Below, in pieces: positions 9,683 through 18,181 of a stretch of DNA of 64,000 nucleotides (within the stretch, counting starts at the first letter, position 1; the number at the start of each line of letters is the position of its first letter). The position numbers and the translations under genes were made by a program. A model generated the notes under the pieces. The model ran no database searches and was not told where the DNA came from. It saw only the letters and a program-made list of their open reading frames with translations. The stretch covers positions 186,001 to 250,000 of the forward strand of contig NZ_JAINFL010000002.1 of NCBI RefSeq assembly GCF_022458895.1, read 5' to 3'. This DNA is from Roseihalotalea indica (GTDB lineage: Bacteria; Bacteroidota; Bacteroidia; Cytophagales; Cyclobacteriaceae).

Positions 9683-11170
9683 TTAGCTGGTAACAGAAGT
9701 GATCGTGGCTTTTCCTTCCTTCAAAAATAATCGCTGGTTCACACAGGCTGGTATATCCTGCGAGTAATGCGAAACATAGATTAGCGTTTTATCAAAATGT
9801 CGGCAGATAGCATCTACCATTGTCGTAAACCTTTGAGTCTGTTGGGCATCCAGCCCCTGGCAGGGTTCATCCAGTAGTAAAACGGGTGGGTTCTTCACCA
9901 GTGCCCGCGCCAATAGTATCAGCCGTTGCTCACTAAGTGGGAGGTCAGCCAGCGACTCATTGCTATGGTGTGTAAGATGGAAAATATCCAGCCAGCGGGT
10001 TACGGTTGCTTTTTGTTCATCGGAAAGATGTTTATTACCAACCATCGTATCGGTAAGGCCAGAAGCTATCGCATTGAAACAAGACAGGCTCCGGTTGAAG
10101 TACAAGTGAAGTTCGGGCGAGATGTAGCCAATTCGCCGTTTAATATCCCAGATACTTTCTCCGGTGCCTCGCCGCTGATCAAATAAATGAATGGTATTGG
10201 CATACGCTTGCAGATTGTCGCCGTAAATCAGGCTTAGCAATGTTGATTTCCCGGCACCGTTGGGTCCGGAAAGTGCCCATTTGTCGCCCCGGTTTACCTG
10301 CCAGTTCACGCCATCCAGAATGGTTCTTTCACCATAGCGCACAGAGACATCCTGCATCCTTACGGCAATCTCAAACGACTCATCGGGCACTATCGGCATT
10401 GTTTCCAGCACTTCCTGCTTTAACCAGCTTTCGGTTATGGGAGATTCTTGCTGTATTTGCGGTCGCTGTAAAAAAGAAGCTCGGGAAGCCAGGTGAGCCA
10501 GATGCCCTGCCTGTAATTCTATCACGTGGGTAATCTGTTCAGGGATTTCGGTGGGCGCGGTGATCAGAATGATAGTGATCTCTTGCTTAATCAGCTGATT
10601 GATGATTTCGTGCAGAATTTCCCGGGCTTCCTGATCCAAGCCTACAAACGGATTATCCAGTATCAGCACTTTCGGTTCTTGCAATAAGGCTTTGGCTAGT
10701 TGAAACCGCTTATTTTCCCCATTGGAAAGCTGAATTAGCCTGGCCTGACGCAAGTATGTTATTTGTAGTAAGGCCAGCACCTTTTCTATGGCTTCATCAA
10801 CCGGTTTATCCCTACCAGCTTTTAAAAAATGCTCTTTTAAAGCTTCTTCTACTACCGGAAAATCTTCTGAACTCAAGCTCTCAAAGCGCGCCTGGTAGTA
10901 TGTGGCCGAGGCATCCGTACGGTTTCTATACGTATGCTGCTGATCTACCATCACTATCCTGGCATTGGGCGATAAATGATTGAGCACGCTGCCGGAAGAG
11001 ATTGAATAATGATTTTGAATTGCTTTCGCCAACGTGGTTTTGCCACTGCCTGCTGGCCCGGTAATGGCCCAGGCTTCTCTCTCGCCAATTGTAAAGCTTA
11101 TATCGTGTAAAACTACCTTTGATCCAATCTTAACTTCTATATTTTTAGCTTCTATCAGTGGGGTTAGCAT
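9683..11170 (-). CDS. Two-cassette ABC ATPase (ModF-like)
   Basis: 495 residues with two ATP-binding cassettes and no membrane part. Cassette 1: Walker A GPAGSGKT, signature LSNGENKR, Walker B VLILDNP. Cassette 2: Walker A GPNGAGKS, degenerate signature LPLSEQRL, Walker B VLLLDEP, and a switch His in IYVSHY. The domain plan matches E. coli ModF, whose exact role is unclear; it is not a drug-export type. It is the only ABC ATPase in the window, is not next to any permease, and its sequence gives no reason to see it as their partner. It is divergent to the lyase gene. Confidence 0.85.
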   Translation of the reverse strand: MLTPLIEAKNIEVKIGSKVVLHDISFTIGEREAWAITGPAGSGKTTLAKAIQNHYSISSGSVLNHLSPNARIVMVDQQHTYRNRTDASATYYQARFESLSSEDFPVVEEALKEHFLKAGRDKPVDEAIEKVLALLQITYLRQARLIQLSNGENKRFQLAKALLQEPKVLILDNPFVGLDQEAREILHEIINQLIKQEITIILITAPTEIPEQITHVIELQAGHLAHLASRASFLQRPQIQQESPITESWLKQEVLETMPIVPDESFEIAVRMQDVSVRYGERTILDGVNWQVNRGDKWALSGPNGAGKSTLLSLIYGDNLQAYANTIHLFDQRRGTGESIWDIKRRIGYISPELHLYFNRSLSCFNAIASGLTDTMVGNKHLSDEQKATVTRWLDIFHLTHHSNESLADLPLSEQRLILLARALVKNPPVLLLDEPCQGLDAQQTQRFTTMVDAICRHFDKTLIYVSHYSQDIPACVNQRLFLKEGKATITSVTS

Positions 11171-11257
11171 AATAACATTATGTGTAAGGTTTCACTTCTT
11201 CGAGATTGCGAGCGGTTTTTTAGTACATTTAAAAAGCAGAATCCCGAAAAACATCCT

Positions 11258-13381
11258 ATGAAATCAACAACCTGTCTGCTCATCTGTGTTAGTTTTCTTT
11301 TTATACAATCAGCGGTCTATGGCCAGGAAAATGATATCCAAATCATTAAATCCCGCCTGATCGATGATGCAGTTAACCAGTTAGGGTTTACCTCGAGAAC
11401 CGAAAGATACCACATTTCTGATTTCAGCAAAGCGGAAGAATACCTTCGGCAGATGAAGCCCAATGGAAGCTGGGCCGACGTAAATTATCAGGATAAAGAT
11501 AATGACTGGTCTCCTCTAACCCATCTGGACCGGCTGGTAGTCATGGCTATTAACTATGTAAAAGATACCTCAGCTTTGTATCAGGATGGCACTTTGCTAG
11601 AAGGACTGGAAAGGGGACTGACATACTGGTACCAGATAAACCCTATCTGCGATAACTGGTATAAGAATGTGATTGGGAAACAGTTCTACTTCAATATCCT
11701 CGGCCTGCTGCTGCAAGACAAAATAGATAATATCCTCCACACAAAGATTGTGAATGATTTGACAGAAGCTCCATCTATGACTGGCTCTAACCGGACGCTG
11801 GTAGCCATATCGACCTTGTTTCGAGGGGTGTTGGAAGATAATACTGAGAGAGTTCAGTCGGGAGTAAATGGAGTGACCGATCAGGTCGTTATCACCGATG
11901 ACGAAGGCATTCAGCGGGACTACAGTTTTCATCAACATGGGCATTTTATTTACAATGGTAACTATGGCTCGGATTATTTGCGGGAGTCGTTGTGGCTGGG
12001 GGCGATGGTGCACGGAACCCGGTTTGCGTATACCCCTGAGCAGATTCAAATTCTACGAAACTATTACCTGAAAGGCTCACGATGGATGCTGCGAGGCGGA
12101 CTGATGGATTATAATGTACGGGGCCGGCAGGTAGGCCGCTTAGAAGGGTTTCAATTGAGAGGCCATAAGTTACTACAGCAGCTCGATCACTTCATGATCG
12201 TAGACCCTGAATATCGCGCAATATATCAAGCGTCAAAGCAGGCGGTTGAGCAGGAGAATCCTCAGGATATTTCGGGGAATAAACATTTCTGGCGATCCGA
12301 TTACACCGTCCACCACCGGGACGGCTATTTCACGTCGGTGAAAATGTGCTCCAACCGCACGACCGGCATAGAACTGGATATGAACTCGGAAAATAAGCTG
12401 GGCTACTGGCTGCCGTATGGCCTAACCTACCTCTACCGGCGAGGCGATGAATATCTGGGGGTTTTTCCGGTATGGGATTGGGCTCGGCTGCCCGGAGTCA
12501 CCAGCCCCCATGTGGAAATAGTCAGGAAAGGAGCCTTTACGCAGTCTGCCGAGTTTGTGGGTGGCGTCAGTGACAGTACGTATGGTATCTCGGCTATGGA
12601 TTATTCTCAGGAAAAGACTCAGGCTAAAAAAGCCTGGTTTTGGTTTGATGACGAATGGGTTGCTCTGGGAGCTGGTATTACCTCCAGCCATCAGGCAGCG
12701 ATCGTGACCGGAGTAAACCAAACGCTTATGAAAAGCGACGTAGTAGTAGATGGAGTTCCGTTTGAGGAAGGAAGTAAAACGTTAACCAATCCCCATTGGG
12801 TATGGCACGACAGTGTCGGATATGTATTTCCGGGAAGTGAATCGGTCAGAATTAAAGCGGAGCCGCAGAGCGGAAACCTGCAACGTATCTACGGATTGGG
12901 AAAAGACACAGTATATACCGAGGACGTTTTTTCTTTATGGTTTGACCACGGCAAGAAACCTCGCAGTGATGCTTATGAATATATTGTAGTCCCAGCCACC
13001 GATACTGCAGCCTTGTCTGCTTACCAGGAAAACCCACCGGTAACCATTTTATCTAACAGTGCCGAAGTTCAGGCCGTATCCCACCAGAAGCTACAGCTTA
13101 CAGGGATGGCGTTTTATCAGGCCGGAGAACTGATGATAAGCGATGAGCTAACCGTAATTGCCGCCGACCCGGTGCTGATCATGGTGGATTTGAACAAAGA
13201 AGTAATCACAGTGAGTGACCCTACAACCCGACTACAGAAAACGCATATCATACTAACCAAAACTGATGGTCAGCGCCAGCGTATTCCGGTTGAGTTTCCT
13301 ACCGGCGATTATGCCGGAAGCAGTGTAAAAATAAGCGGCATATTTGATCCGATATATGTGCAAAAGACCTCGGGTGAATAA
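11258..13381 (+). CDS. Polysaccharide lyase family 8 (hyaluronate/chondroitin-lyase type)
   Basis: 707 residues from ATG 11258, chosen because a signal peptide follows directly (TTCLLICVSFLFIQSAVYGQ). The N-terminal alpha/alpha toroid has NWYKNVIGKQFYFNILGLLL, the catalytic-Asn region TGSNRT (Asn178) and the hallmark SFHQHGHFIYNGNYG with catalytic His227 and Tyr232. The C-terminal half is the beta-sandwich region of PL8 enzymes. These cleave uronic-acid polysaccharides such as hyaluronate, chondroitin or xanthan by beta-elimination; the substrate is not determined here. A Tat-exported oxidoreductase follows, consistent with saccharide use. Confidence 0.9.
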   Translation: MKSTTCLLICVSFLFIQSAVYGQENDIQIIKSRLIDDAVNQLGFTSRTERYHISDFSKAEEYLRQMKPNGSWADVNYQDKDNDWSPLTHLDRLVVMAINYVKDTSALYQDGTLLEGLERGLTYWYQINPICDNWYKNVIGKQFYFNILGLLLQDKIDNILHTKIVNDLTEAPSMTGSNRTLVAISTLFRGVLEDNTERVQSGVNGVTDQVVITDDEGIQRDYSFHQHGHFIYNGNYGSDYLRESLWLGAMVHGTRFAYTPEQIQILRNYYLKGSRWMLRGGLMDYNVRGRQVGRLEGFQLRGHKLLQQLDHFMIVDPEYRAIYQASKQAVEQENPQDISGNKHFWRSDYTVHHRDGYFTSVKMCSNRTTGIELDMNSENKLGYWLPYGLTYLYRRGDEYLGVFPVWDWARLPGVTSPHVEIVRKGAFTQSAEFVGGVSDSTYGISAMDYSQEKTQAKKAWFWFDDEWVALGAGITSSHQAAIVTGVNQTLMKSDVVVDGVPFEEGSKTLTNPHWVWHDSVGYVFPGSESVRIKAEPQSGNLQRIYGLGKDTVYTEDVFSLWFDHGKKPRSDAYEYIVVPATDTAALSAYQENPPVTILSNSAEVQAVSHQKLQLTGMAFYQAGELMISDELTVIAADPVLIMVDLNKEVITVSDPTTRLQKTHIILTKTDGQRQRIPVEFPTGDYAGSSVKISGIFDPIYVQKTSGE

Positions 13382-13708
13382 AGTTGGTAGATTAATAGAG
13401 GTTATTCCGATCATTATGTAAGCAGCAATTTTCTATCCCAAGTCTTATCTGACCGGGCAGGTAAGCGTTACCGGAGGCAGTCAGCAGGAGGTTGTGCAGG
13501 GGATCTGCCACCCGCTTCCTGGTATGTCATTGAAAGAAATCAGAATAATGTCTAATCGGAAAACAGTTTTCTGGTATTACCTGATTTGCAACGTGCATGA
13601 TTTTAAAGTAATCAGTAGGTTTCTATAGCCTGAGAAATGGTTTTTACAGGTAGGTTTTGTAACTTATAAACCTGACAACCATCATACATACTCAACAACA
13701 CCTAATAC
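13382..13708. other. Intergenic gap with decayed GC-rich palindrome
   Basis: No gene seen. Around 13474-13530 the sequence GGAGGCAGTCAGCAGGAGG followed by CCACCCGCTTCCTGG resembles a decayed copy of the GC-rich palindrome family found elsewhere in the window. TAGGTTTTG at 13651-13659 is close to the Bacteroidota -7 element but its spacing is unproven. Confidence 0.4.
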
Positions 13709-15040
13709 ATGACTTCTTCTCGAAGAAATTTTCTTTCGCAGTTAGGAGCAGGAACCGCCGCTACCTTTGCTGCACCTGCTATACTGAGTGCTCAACCTCG
13801 CCCTACCCTGGCTCCCAGCGATCAGGTGAACATTGCCGTAGTGGGAGTAAACAATATTGGCTGGGCCAATCTACGCTCTCATCTGCAAGTGCCCGGAGTC
13901 AACTGTATTGCACTTTGCGATGTGGACCAGCGCGTGCTAGACAAGCGGGTGAGTGGCGTGGAAGAAATCACCGGTACCCGCCCCAAAACCTACACCGACT
14001 TTCGTAAACTCTACGAACACCCCGACCTGGATGCCGTGATTCTGGGTACTCCCGACCACTGGCATACCCTACAAACCATCTACGCTTGCGAGGCCGGACT
14101 GGATGTATATGTGGAAAAGCCTCTGGCTAACTCCATTGAAGAATGCCAGGTGATTGCTCAGGCAGTCAAAAAGCACAACCGCATTGTGCAGGTAGGACAA
14201 CAACAGCGCAGCAGCGAGCACTGGCAAACTGCTATGAAGCTAGTGCGGGATGGAAAACTGGGGCGGGTCAACTTTGTACGGGCCTGGAATCACAGCGGTC
14301 CCTCACGTATTGTGCAACCCAAACCTGATCAGGCCCCACCCCCGGAAGTGGATTATAAGATGTGGCTGGGTCCGGCTCCCGAGCGGCCGTTTAACGAAAA
14401 CCGCTTCCACGGCTCCTTCCGCTGGTATTGGGACTATGCCGGAGGTAAAATGACCGACTGGGGCGTGCACCTGATCGATATGGTACTCATGGGCATGGAT
14501 GCGACCGCTCCGAAATCCGTGATGGCCTCAGGTGGCAAACTGGCGGCTCCCGGCAGCGATATGGAAACTCCCGACACTATGAGTGCCGCCTATGAATTTG
14601 ATGACTTTGTGATGGTCTGGGAGCATAACATGATCAACCCCAAAGGACCCTATGATAAGGATCACGGTATTGAGTTTGTCGGTGAACAGGGGCGGATGAT
14701 CATCGACCGCCGCGGCTGGGAAATTATGCCGGTCACGGAGTGGGGAGAAGACGGACGCGAACACTACATCATGGAAAAAATGCCCTACCAGTCCCGGCAG
14801 GGAGACCCGCGGACGCAGCACGCGCATAACTTTGTGGAAAGCATCAAATCCCGGCAGCAACCTATTTGCCCAATTGAGATTGGTAGCCACGTGGCGGTAG
14901 TCGCTCATTTGGGAAACATTGCCTATCGCCTCGGCCGGAAAGTCTACTGGGATGCCGATGCCTACACATTCAAGGATGATACGGAGGCACAGGACATGGT
15001 GCAGTCTGAGTACCACAATGGCTGGAAACTGTCGGTGTAG
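13709..15040 (+). CDS. Tat-exported Gfo/Idh/MocA-family oxidoreductase
   Basis: 443 residues. The N-terminus SSRRNFLSQLGAGTAATF is a twin-arginine signal. A Rossmann domain follows (VNIAVVGVNNIGWANL, DVDQRVLDKR) with the family's VEKPLANS lysine motif. The C-terminal domain has the active-site region GGKMTDWGVHLIDM. The nucleotide-binding loop is VGVNNIG, a variant of GxGxxG. Such exported members are common next to polysaccharide genes in Bacteroidota and Planctomycetota; the sugar substrate is unknown. Confidence 0.93.
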   Translation: MTSSRRNFLSQLGAGTAATFAAPAILSAQPRPTLAPSDQVNIAVVGVNNIGWANLRSHLQVPGVNCIALCDVDQRVLDKRVSGVEEITGTRPKTYTDFRKLYEHPDLDAVILGTPDHWHTLQTIYACEAGLDVYVEKPLANSIEECQVIAQAVKKHNRIVQVGQQQRSSEHWQTAMKLVRDGKLGRVNFVRAWNHSGPSRIVQPKPDQAPPPEVDYKMWLGPAPERPFNENRFHGSFRWYWDYAGGKMTDWGVHLIDMVLMGMDATAPKSVMASGGKLAAPGSDMETPDTMSAAYEFDDFVMVWEHNMINPKGPYDKDHGIEFVGEQGRMIIDRRGWEIMPVTEWGEDGREHYIMEKMPYQSRQGDPRTQHAHNFVESIKSRQQPICPIEIGSHVAVVAHLGNIAYRLGRKVYWDADAYTFKDDTEAQDMVQSEYHNGWKLSV

Positions 15041-15091
15041 CGAAGTGATCTCAGCAATTGCTAAAAAATAATATATTGAAAATTAAACCCT

Positions 15092-15451
15092 ATGAAAACT
15101 AATGTCATTTTCACTTTACTAACCCTGAGTAGCTTATTGACGGTTGCGAGTTGTAGCAGCAGCCAGCAGTTCCAGACCAAGCAGGAGTATAAATTAGACC
15201 GGGTTGTCTACGATATAGATGATGATCAGATTAGGGACGTATTGAAAGCCCGGAAGACTGAAACTGCTTTTAAAAGAGGTCAATCACTGGATATAAAAAC
15301 ATTTGAGAAAGAACGAAAGCGAATTGAACGGGTGGTGAAGCAGGAAGTAGATCCGGCGTTTGACAAAAAATATATCACCTTCCAAATTGATACAACCCTG
15401 GCAGATCAGCGCTATTCAATAGAAACTACTGTTAGAAGAAATAAACAATAA
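15092..15451 (+). CDS. Small lipoprotein, unknown function
   Basis: 119 residues with a lipoprotein signal (LTVASC lipobox, Cys about residue 21) and a highly charged remainder (KRGQSLDIKTFEKERKRIER). No family recognised. The mature part alternates acidic and basic residues and ends QRYSIETTVRRNK, possibly one small alpha/beta domain. It sits 50 bp after the oxidoreductase and before a strong terminator, so it probably ends that transcript. Confidence 0.7.
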   Translation: MKTNVIFTLLTLSSLLTVASCSSSQQFQTKQEYKLDRVVYDIDDDQIRDVLKARKTETAFKRGQSLDIKTFEKERKRIERVVKQEVDPAFDKKYITFQIDTTLADQRYSIETTVRRNKQ

Positions 15452-15497
15452 TGGCTGGAAGTTGCCAGTACAAACCCGGTATGCTCAAATCACGGGT

Positions 15498-15533
15498 GCC
15501 CGCTTCGGCCTTATCTGGCTGAGCGGGTTTTTT
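15498..15533 (+). terminator. Strong Rho-independent terminator
   Basis: CCCGCT (15499-15504) pairs with AGCGGG (15522-15527), with an inner GCC/GGC, followed by six T residues at 15528-15533. It separates the lipoprotein transcript from the first permease promoter, whose first palindrome begins five bases later. Confidence 0.88.
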
Positions 15534-15537
15534 ATTG

Positions 15538-15641
15538 TGTTCGCAATCGAACACCTTTGCCCGCCAGCGCACACTGAACTATTTTGGCCTTCTTGCAAAT
15601 TTTTGAAAATCAACTATTTATGAAGTGGCATGTATCTTGAA
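15538..15641 (+). promoter_or_regulatory. Tandem palindromic activator sites plus -24/-12-like promoter (P1)
   Basis: Site 1 TGTTCG-CAAT-CGAACA (15538-15553) is a perfect palindrome, extending to 7-bp arms. Site 2 TGCCCG-CCAG-CGCACA (15558-15573) is centred exactly 20 bp downstream. A sigma-54-like element TGGCATG-TATC-TTGAA lies at 15626-15641, with its GG 62 bp from the site 2 centre. The permease ATG is 47 bp after the -12. One of five promoters with this layout in the window. Activator identity is inference. Confidence 0.7.
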
Positions 15642-15687
15642 AACCGGAAAACAGTAAGAGACTCTTCACCACCGGACTGCTTGTATC

Positions 15688-18099
15688 ATGCTCAAAAATT
15701 ACTTCACCATTGCGCTGCGCAGCCTGACCAAATACAAAGGCTATTCCGCCATCAACCTGCTGGGCCTTACTGTAGGGATCACCACCTGTATCCTGATTTA
15801 CCTGTACATTCAGCACGAACTGAGTTACGACCAGTTTCATGAACAGGCCGACCGGATTTATCGCATCGATAATACCTACCATGCCGATGGCATACTCTCT
15901 TACCCAACCGTGGCCTCAGCCATGGCCGTGGGGGCGAAGGAAACGATCCCCGCCGTAGAAGAAGCCGTTCGCCTGTCGCGCTTTGGTGGAAACGGTATTA
16001 TTGTGCGGATTGAAGATGATTTCTACAAAGAGGAAGATGTATTCGTCGCTGATCCGTCTTTTTTCCGGATATTTTCATTCTCCCTGCTTGAGGGAGTGGC
16101 TACAACGGCTCTTACCGAGCCCTTCTCGGTGATGCTGACTGAAGAACTTGCTCAAAAATATTTTGGCAAAACGGATGTTGTCGGGCAATCTATTCAATTT
16201 GCCAATGATCAGGATCATACATATAGGGTAACCGGCGTAGTGGCTAATCCGCCCAGCAATAGCCATTTTACCTTCTCAATGCTGGTATCTATGGCAACGC
16301 TGGCATCGCTCAACCCTGACCTGGATTTTGACGCTACCTGGAACAATGACGGCTACTATACTTACCTGCTGGTGAAAGAAGGCACGAAGCCCACCGCACT
16401 AACCGCCCAGCTTAATGTGCTGAATCAGGAACACCATACCCCCCGAGATTTAGAACGCGAGAGCTCACTTACGGCCCTAACCGACATTCACCTGCACTCT
16501 AATTTACTGAATGAGTTGATGCCCAACGGCAGCATGACGCAGGTGTATGTCTTTGTGGCTATTGCGCTGTTTGTGCTGTTCATCGCCGTAATCAACTACA
16601 TGAACCTGGCCACCGCTCGCTCTGCCCGACGGGCGAAAGAAGTGGGCTTACGTAAAACACTCGGAGCGGAGCGTCGGCAGTTAATCAGTCAGTTTTTGAG
16701 TGAGTCAGTGCTACTGGTGCTGGTAGCCACATTGGTCTCCCTGTTATTGGCTCAGGCCCTGCTACCTACCTTTAATAACCTGTCTGGCAAAGCACTAACG
16801 ATGGATTTAACCAGTAATTTCGAGCTGTGGGCCGGACTATTGTTGATTATTCTGTTTACCGGCATCGTATCTGGTAGTTATCCGGCTTTGTTCTTATCCG
16901 GCTTTAAACCGGCCGAAGTGCTCAAAGGTAAACTGGCGGTAGGCATGAACAGCTCACCCTGGCTGCGCAAAGGGTTGGTCGTATTCCAATTCACAGTTTC
17001 TATTATCCTCATTATCGGTGCCTGGACGGTGTACAACCAGATCGATTATCTTCAGAACAAAGATCTTGGATTTCAGAAAGAGCATATTGTAGTAGTGCAG
17101 AATACGGGTAATGCTGTATCTGCTCAGCTCAATACCTTTAAGCGGGAACTGGCGGTTCATCAGGGGATTTTATCTACCACGGCTTCGCTCAGTGTGCCGG
17201 GTGGTTTGCGGCCGATTGTGCCGGTAAAAACCGATCAAATGGGAGAAGATGAAAGTACTAACATGGCCGCTATCAACATCGATTTCGAGTATCTGAAAAC
17301 GATGGGCATTGATGTGGAAGCCGGTCGCGATTTTGATCCTCGTTTTACTACTGATTCTACGGAAGCTATTATTATTAACCACCGGGCCATTCAGGAACTA
17401 GAGCTGATCGGAGAGCCGGTAGGGCAAACCGTACGCATTAATCTGGCCTTTCCGGAAGAAGATTACCAGGAAAAGCAGATCATCGGAGTGGTGGATGATA
17501 TTAATTTTGAGCCATTGTACCGATCTACGGCAGGAGCGCTTTTCGCTCCGCTTTTACCGATATACAACTACATTTTCATAAGAATCGCCCCGGAAAACCG
17601 GGAAGAAACGCTACGCCACATCGAGGATACGTGGACGGCTTTTGCCCCCGATCAGCCTTTTGAGTTCTCATTTCTGGATGATGATCTGAACCAACTCTAC
17701 CGCTCCGAGGAGAAACTAAGTTCTATCGTGACTTACTTTTCAATATTGGCTGTCATTATTGCCTGTATGGGCCTGTTCGGTCTGGCCTCGTTTGCTACCG
17801 ACCAGCGACGCAAAGAAATTGGCATTCGCAAAGTGCTGGGTTCTTCCAATGCCAGTATTATCCGTTTGTTCTTTAAAGAATACCTACAGATCATCGCGAT
17901 AGCAAACCTGATTGCCTGGCCCGCTGCTTATTTTCTGGCCCGAGCCTATATGGATAACTTCGTTTTCAGTACGCAAATTCAATGGTTCATCTTTGTGGTA
18001 GCCGGCGTATTGGTATTGGCCGTTGCTCTGATCACCGTAGGCACCAAAGCCATCCGCGCTGCCATGGCTAACCCAGTAAAATCTTTGAGAAGCGAATAA
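15688..18099 (+). CDS. FtsX/MacB-like permease, no prefix domain
   Basis: 803 residues. It begins directly with the core: MLKNYFTIALRSLTKYKGYS, first helix about 20-43, first periplasmic domain about 45-285. Three helices follow with NYMNLATARSARRAKEVGLR, SGSYPALFLSGF and the fifth helix GLVVFQFTVSIILIIGAW. The second periplasmic domain is followed by three helices with GLFGLASFATDQRRKEIGIR, ending ANPVKSLRSE. No ATPase is fused or adjacent, so it may work with a distant one or have a non-transport role. It is the first gene of the plus-strand array and is led by promoter P1. Confidence 0.92.
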   Translation: MLKNYFTIALRSLTKYKGYSAINLLGLTVGITTCILIYLYIQHELSYDQFHEQADRIYRIDNTYHADGILSYPTVASAMAVGAKETIPAVEEAVRLSRFGGNGIIVRIEDDFYKEEDVFVADPSFFRIFSFSLLEGVATTALTEPFSVMLTEELAQKYFGKTDVVGQSIQFANDQDHTYRVTGVVANPPSNSHFTFSMLVSMATLASLNPDLDFDATWNNDGYYTYLLVKEGTKPTALTAQLNVLNQEHHTPRDLERESSLTALTDIHLHSNLLNELMPNGSMTQVYVFVAIALFVLFIAVINYMNLATARSARRAKEVGLRKTLGAERRQLISQFLSESVLLVLVATLVSLLLAQALLPTFNNLSGKALTMDLTSNFELWAGLLLIILFTGIVSGSYPALFLSGFKPAEVLKGKLAVGMNSSPWLRKGLVVFQFTVSIILIIGAWTVYNQIDYLQNKDLGFQKEHIVVVQNTGNAVSAQLNTFKRELAVHQGILSTTASLSVPGGLRPIVPVKTDQMGEDESTNMAAINIDFEYLKTMGIDVEAGRDFDPRFTTDSTEAIIINHRAIQELELIGEPVGQTVRINLAFPEEDYQEKQIIGVVDDINFEPLYRSTAGALFAPLLPIYNYIFIRIAPENREETLRHIEDTWTAFAPDQPFEFSFLDDDLNQLYRSEEKLSSIVTYFSILAVIIACMGLFGLASFATDQRRKEIGIRKVLGSSNASIIRLFFKEYLQIIAIANLIAWPAAYFLARAYMDNFVFSTQIQWFIFVVAGVLVLAVALITVGTKAIRAAMANPVKSLRSE

Positions 18100-18103
18100 A
18101 AAA

Positions 18104-18178
18104 CAATGTACAATTAGCGATGAACAATGTGCAATTAATCTACTGTACAATGTTCATTGCACATTGCTAATTGAATTA
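18104..18178. repeat. Intergenic nested inverted repeat (family A)
   Basis: CAATTAGC (18111-18118) pairs with GCTAATTG (18166-18173), and inside it AATGTGCAAT (18126-18135) pairs with ATTGCACATT (18156-18165). The repeat ends directly at the next start codon. A related copy lies at 38139-38188. Its role (terminator, processing site or REP-like repeat) is unknown. Confidence 0.75.
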
Positions 18179-18181
18179 AAT

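Noticed and set aside
9683..11170. The two-cassette ATPase as the partner of the permease array
   Set aside because: Its layout is ModF-like, it is divergent to and separated from the array by a lyase and an oxidoreductase, and its first cassette lacks MacB-type features.
15585..15599. TTTTGGCCTTCTTGCAAAT, which looks like TGGC...TTGC of a sigma-54 promoter before the 15688 permease
   Set aside because: The spacing between GG and GC is three bases too short for sigma-54. A correctly spaced TGGCATG-TATC-TTGAA lies 41 bp downstream and fits the other four promoters.
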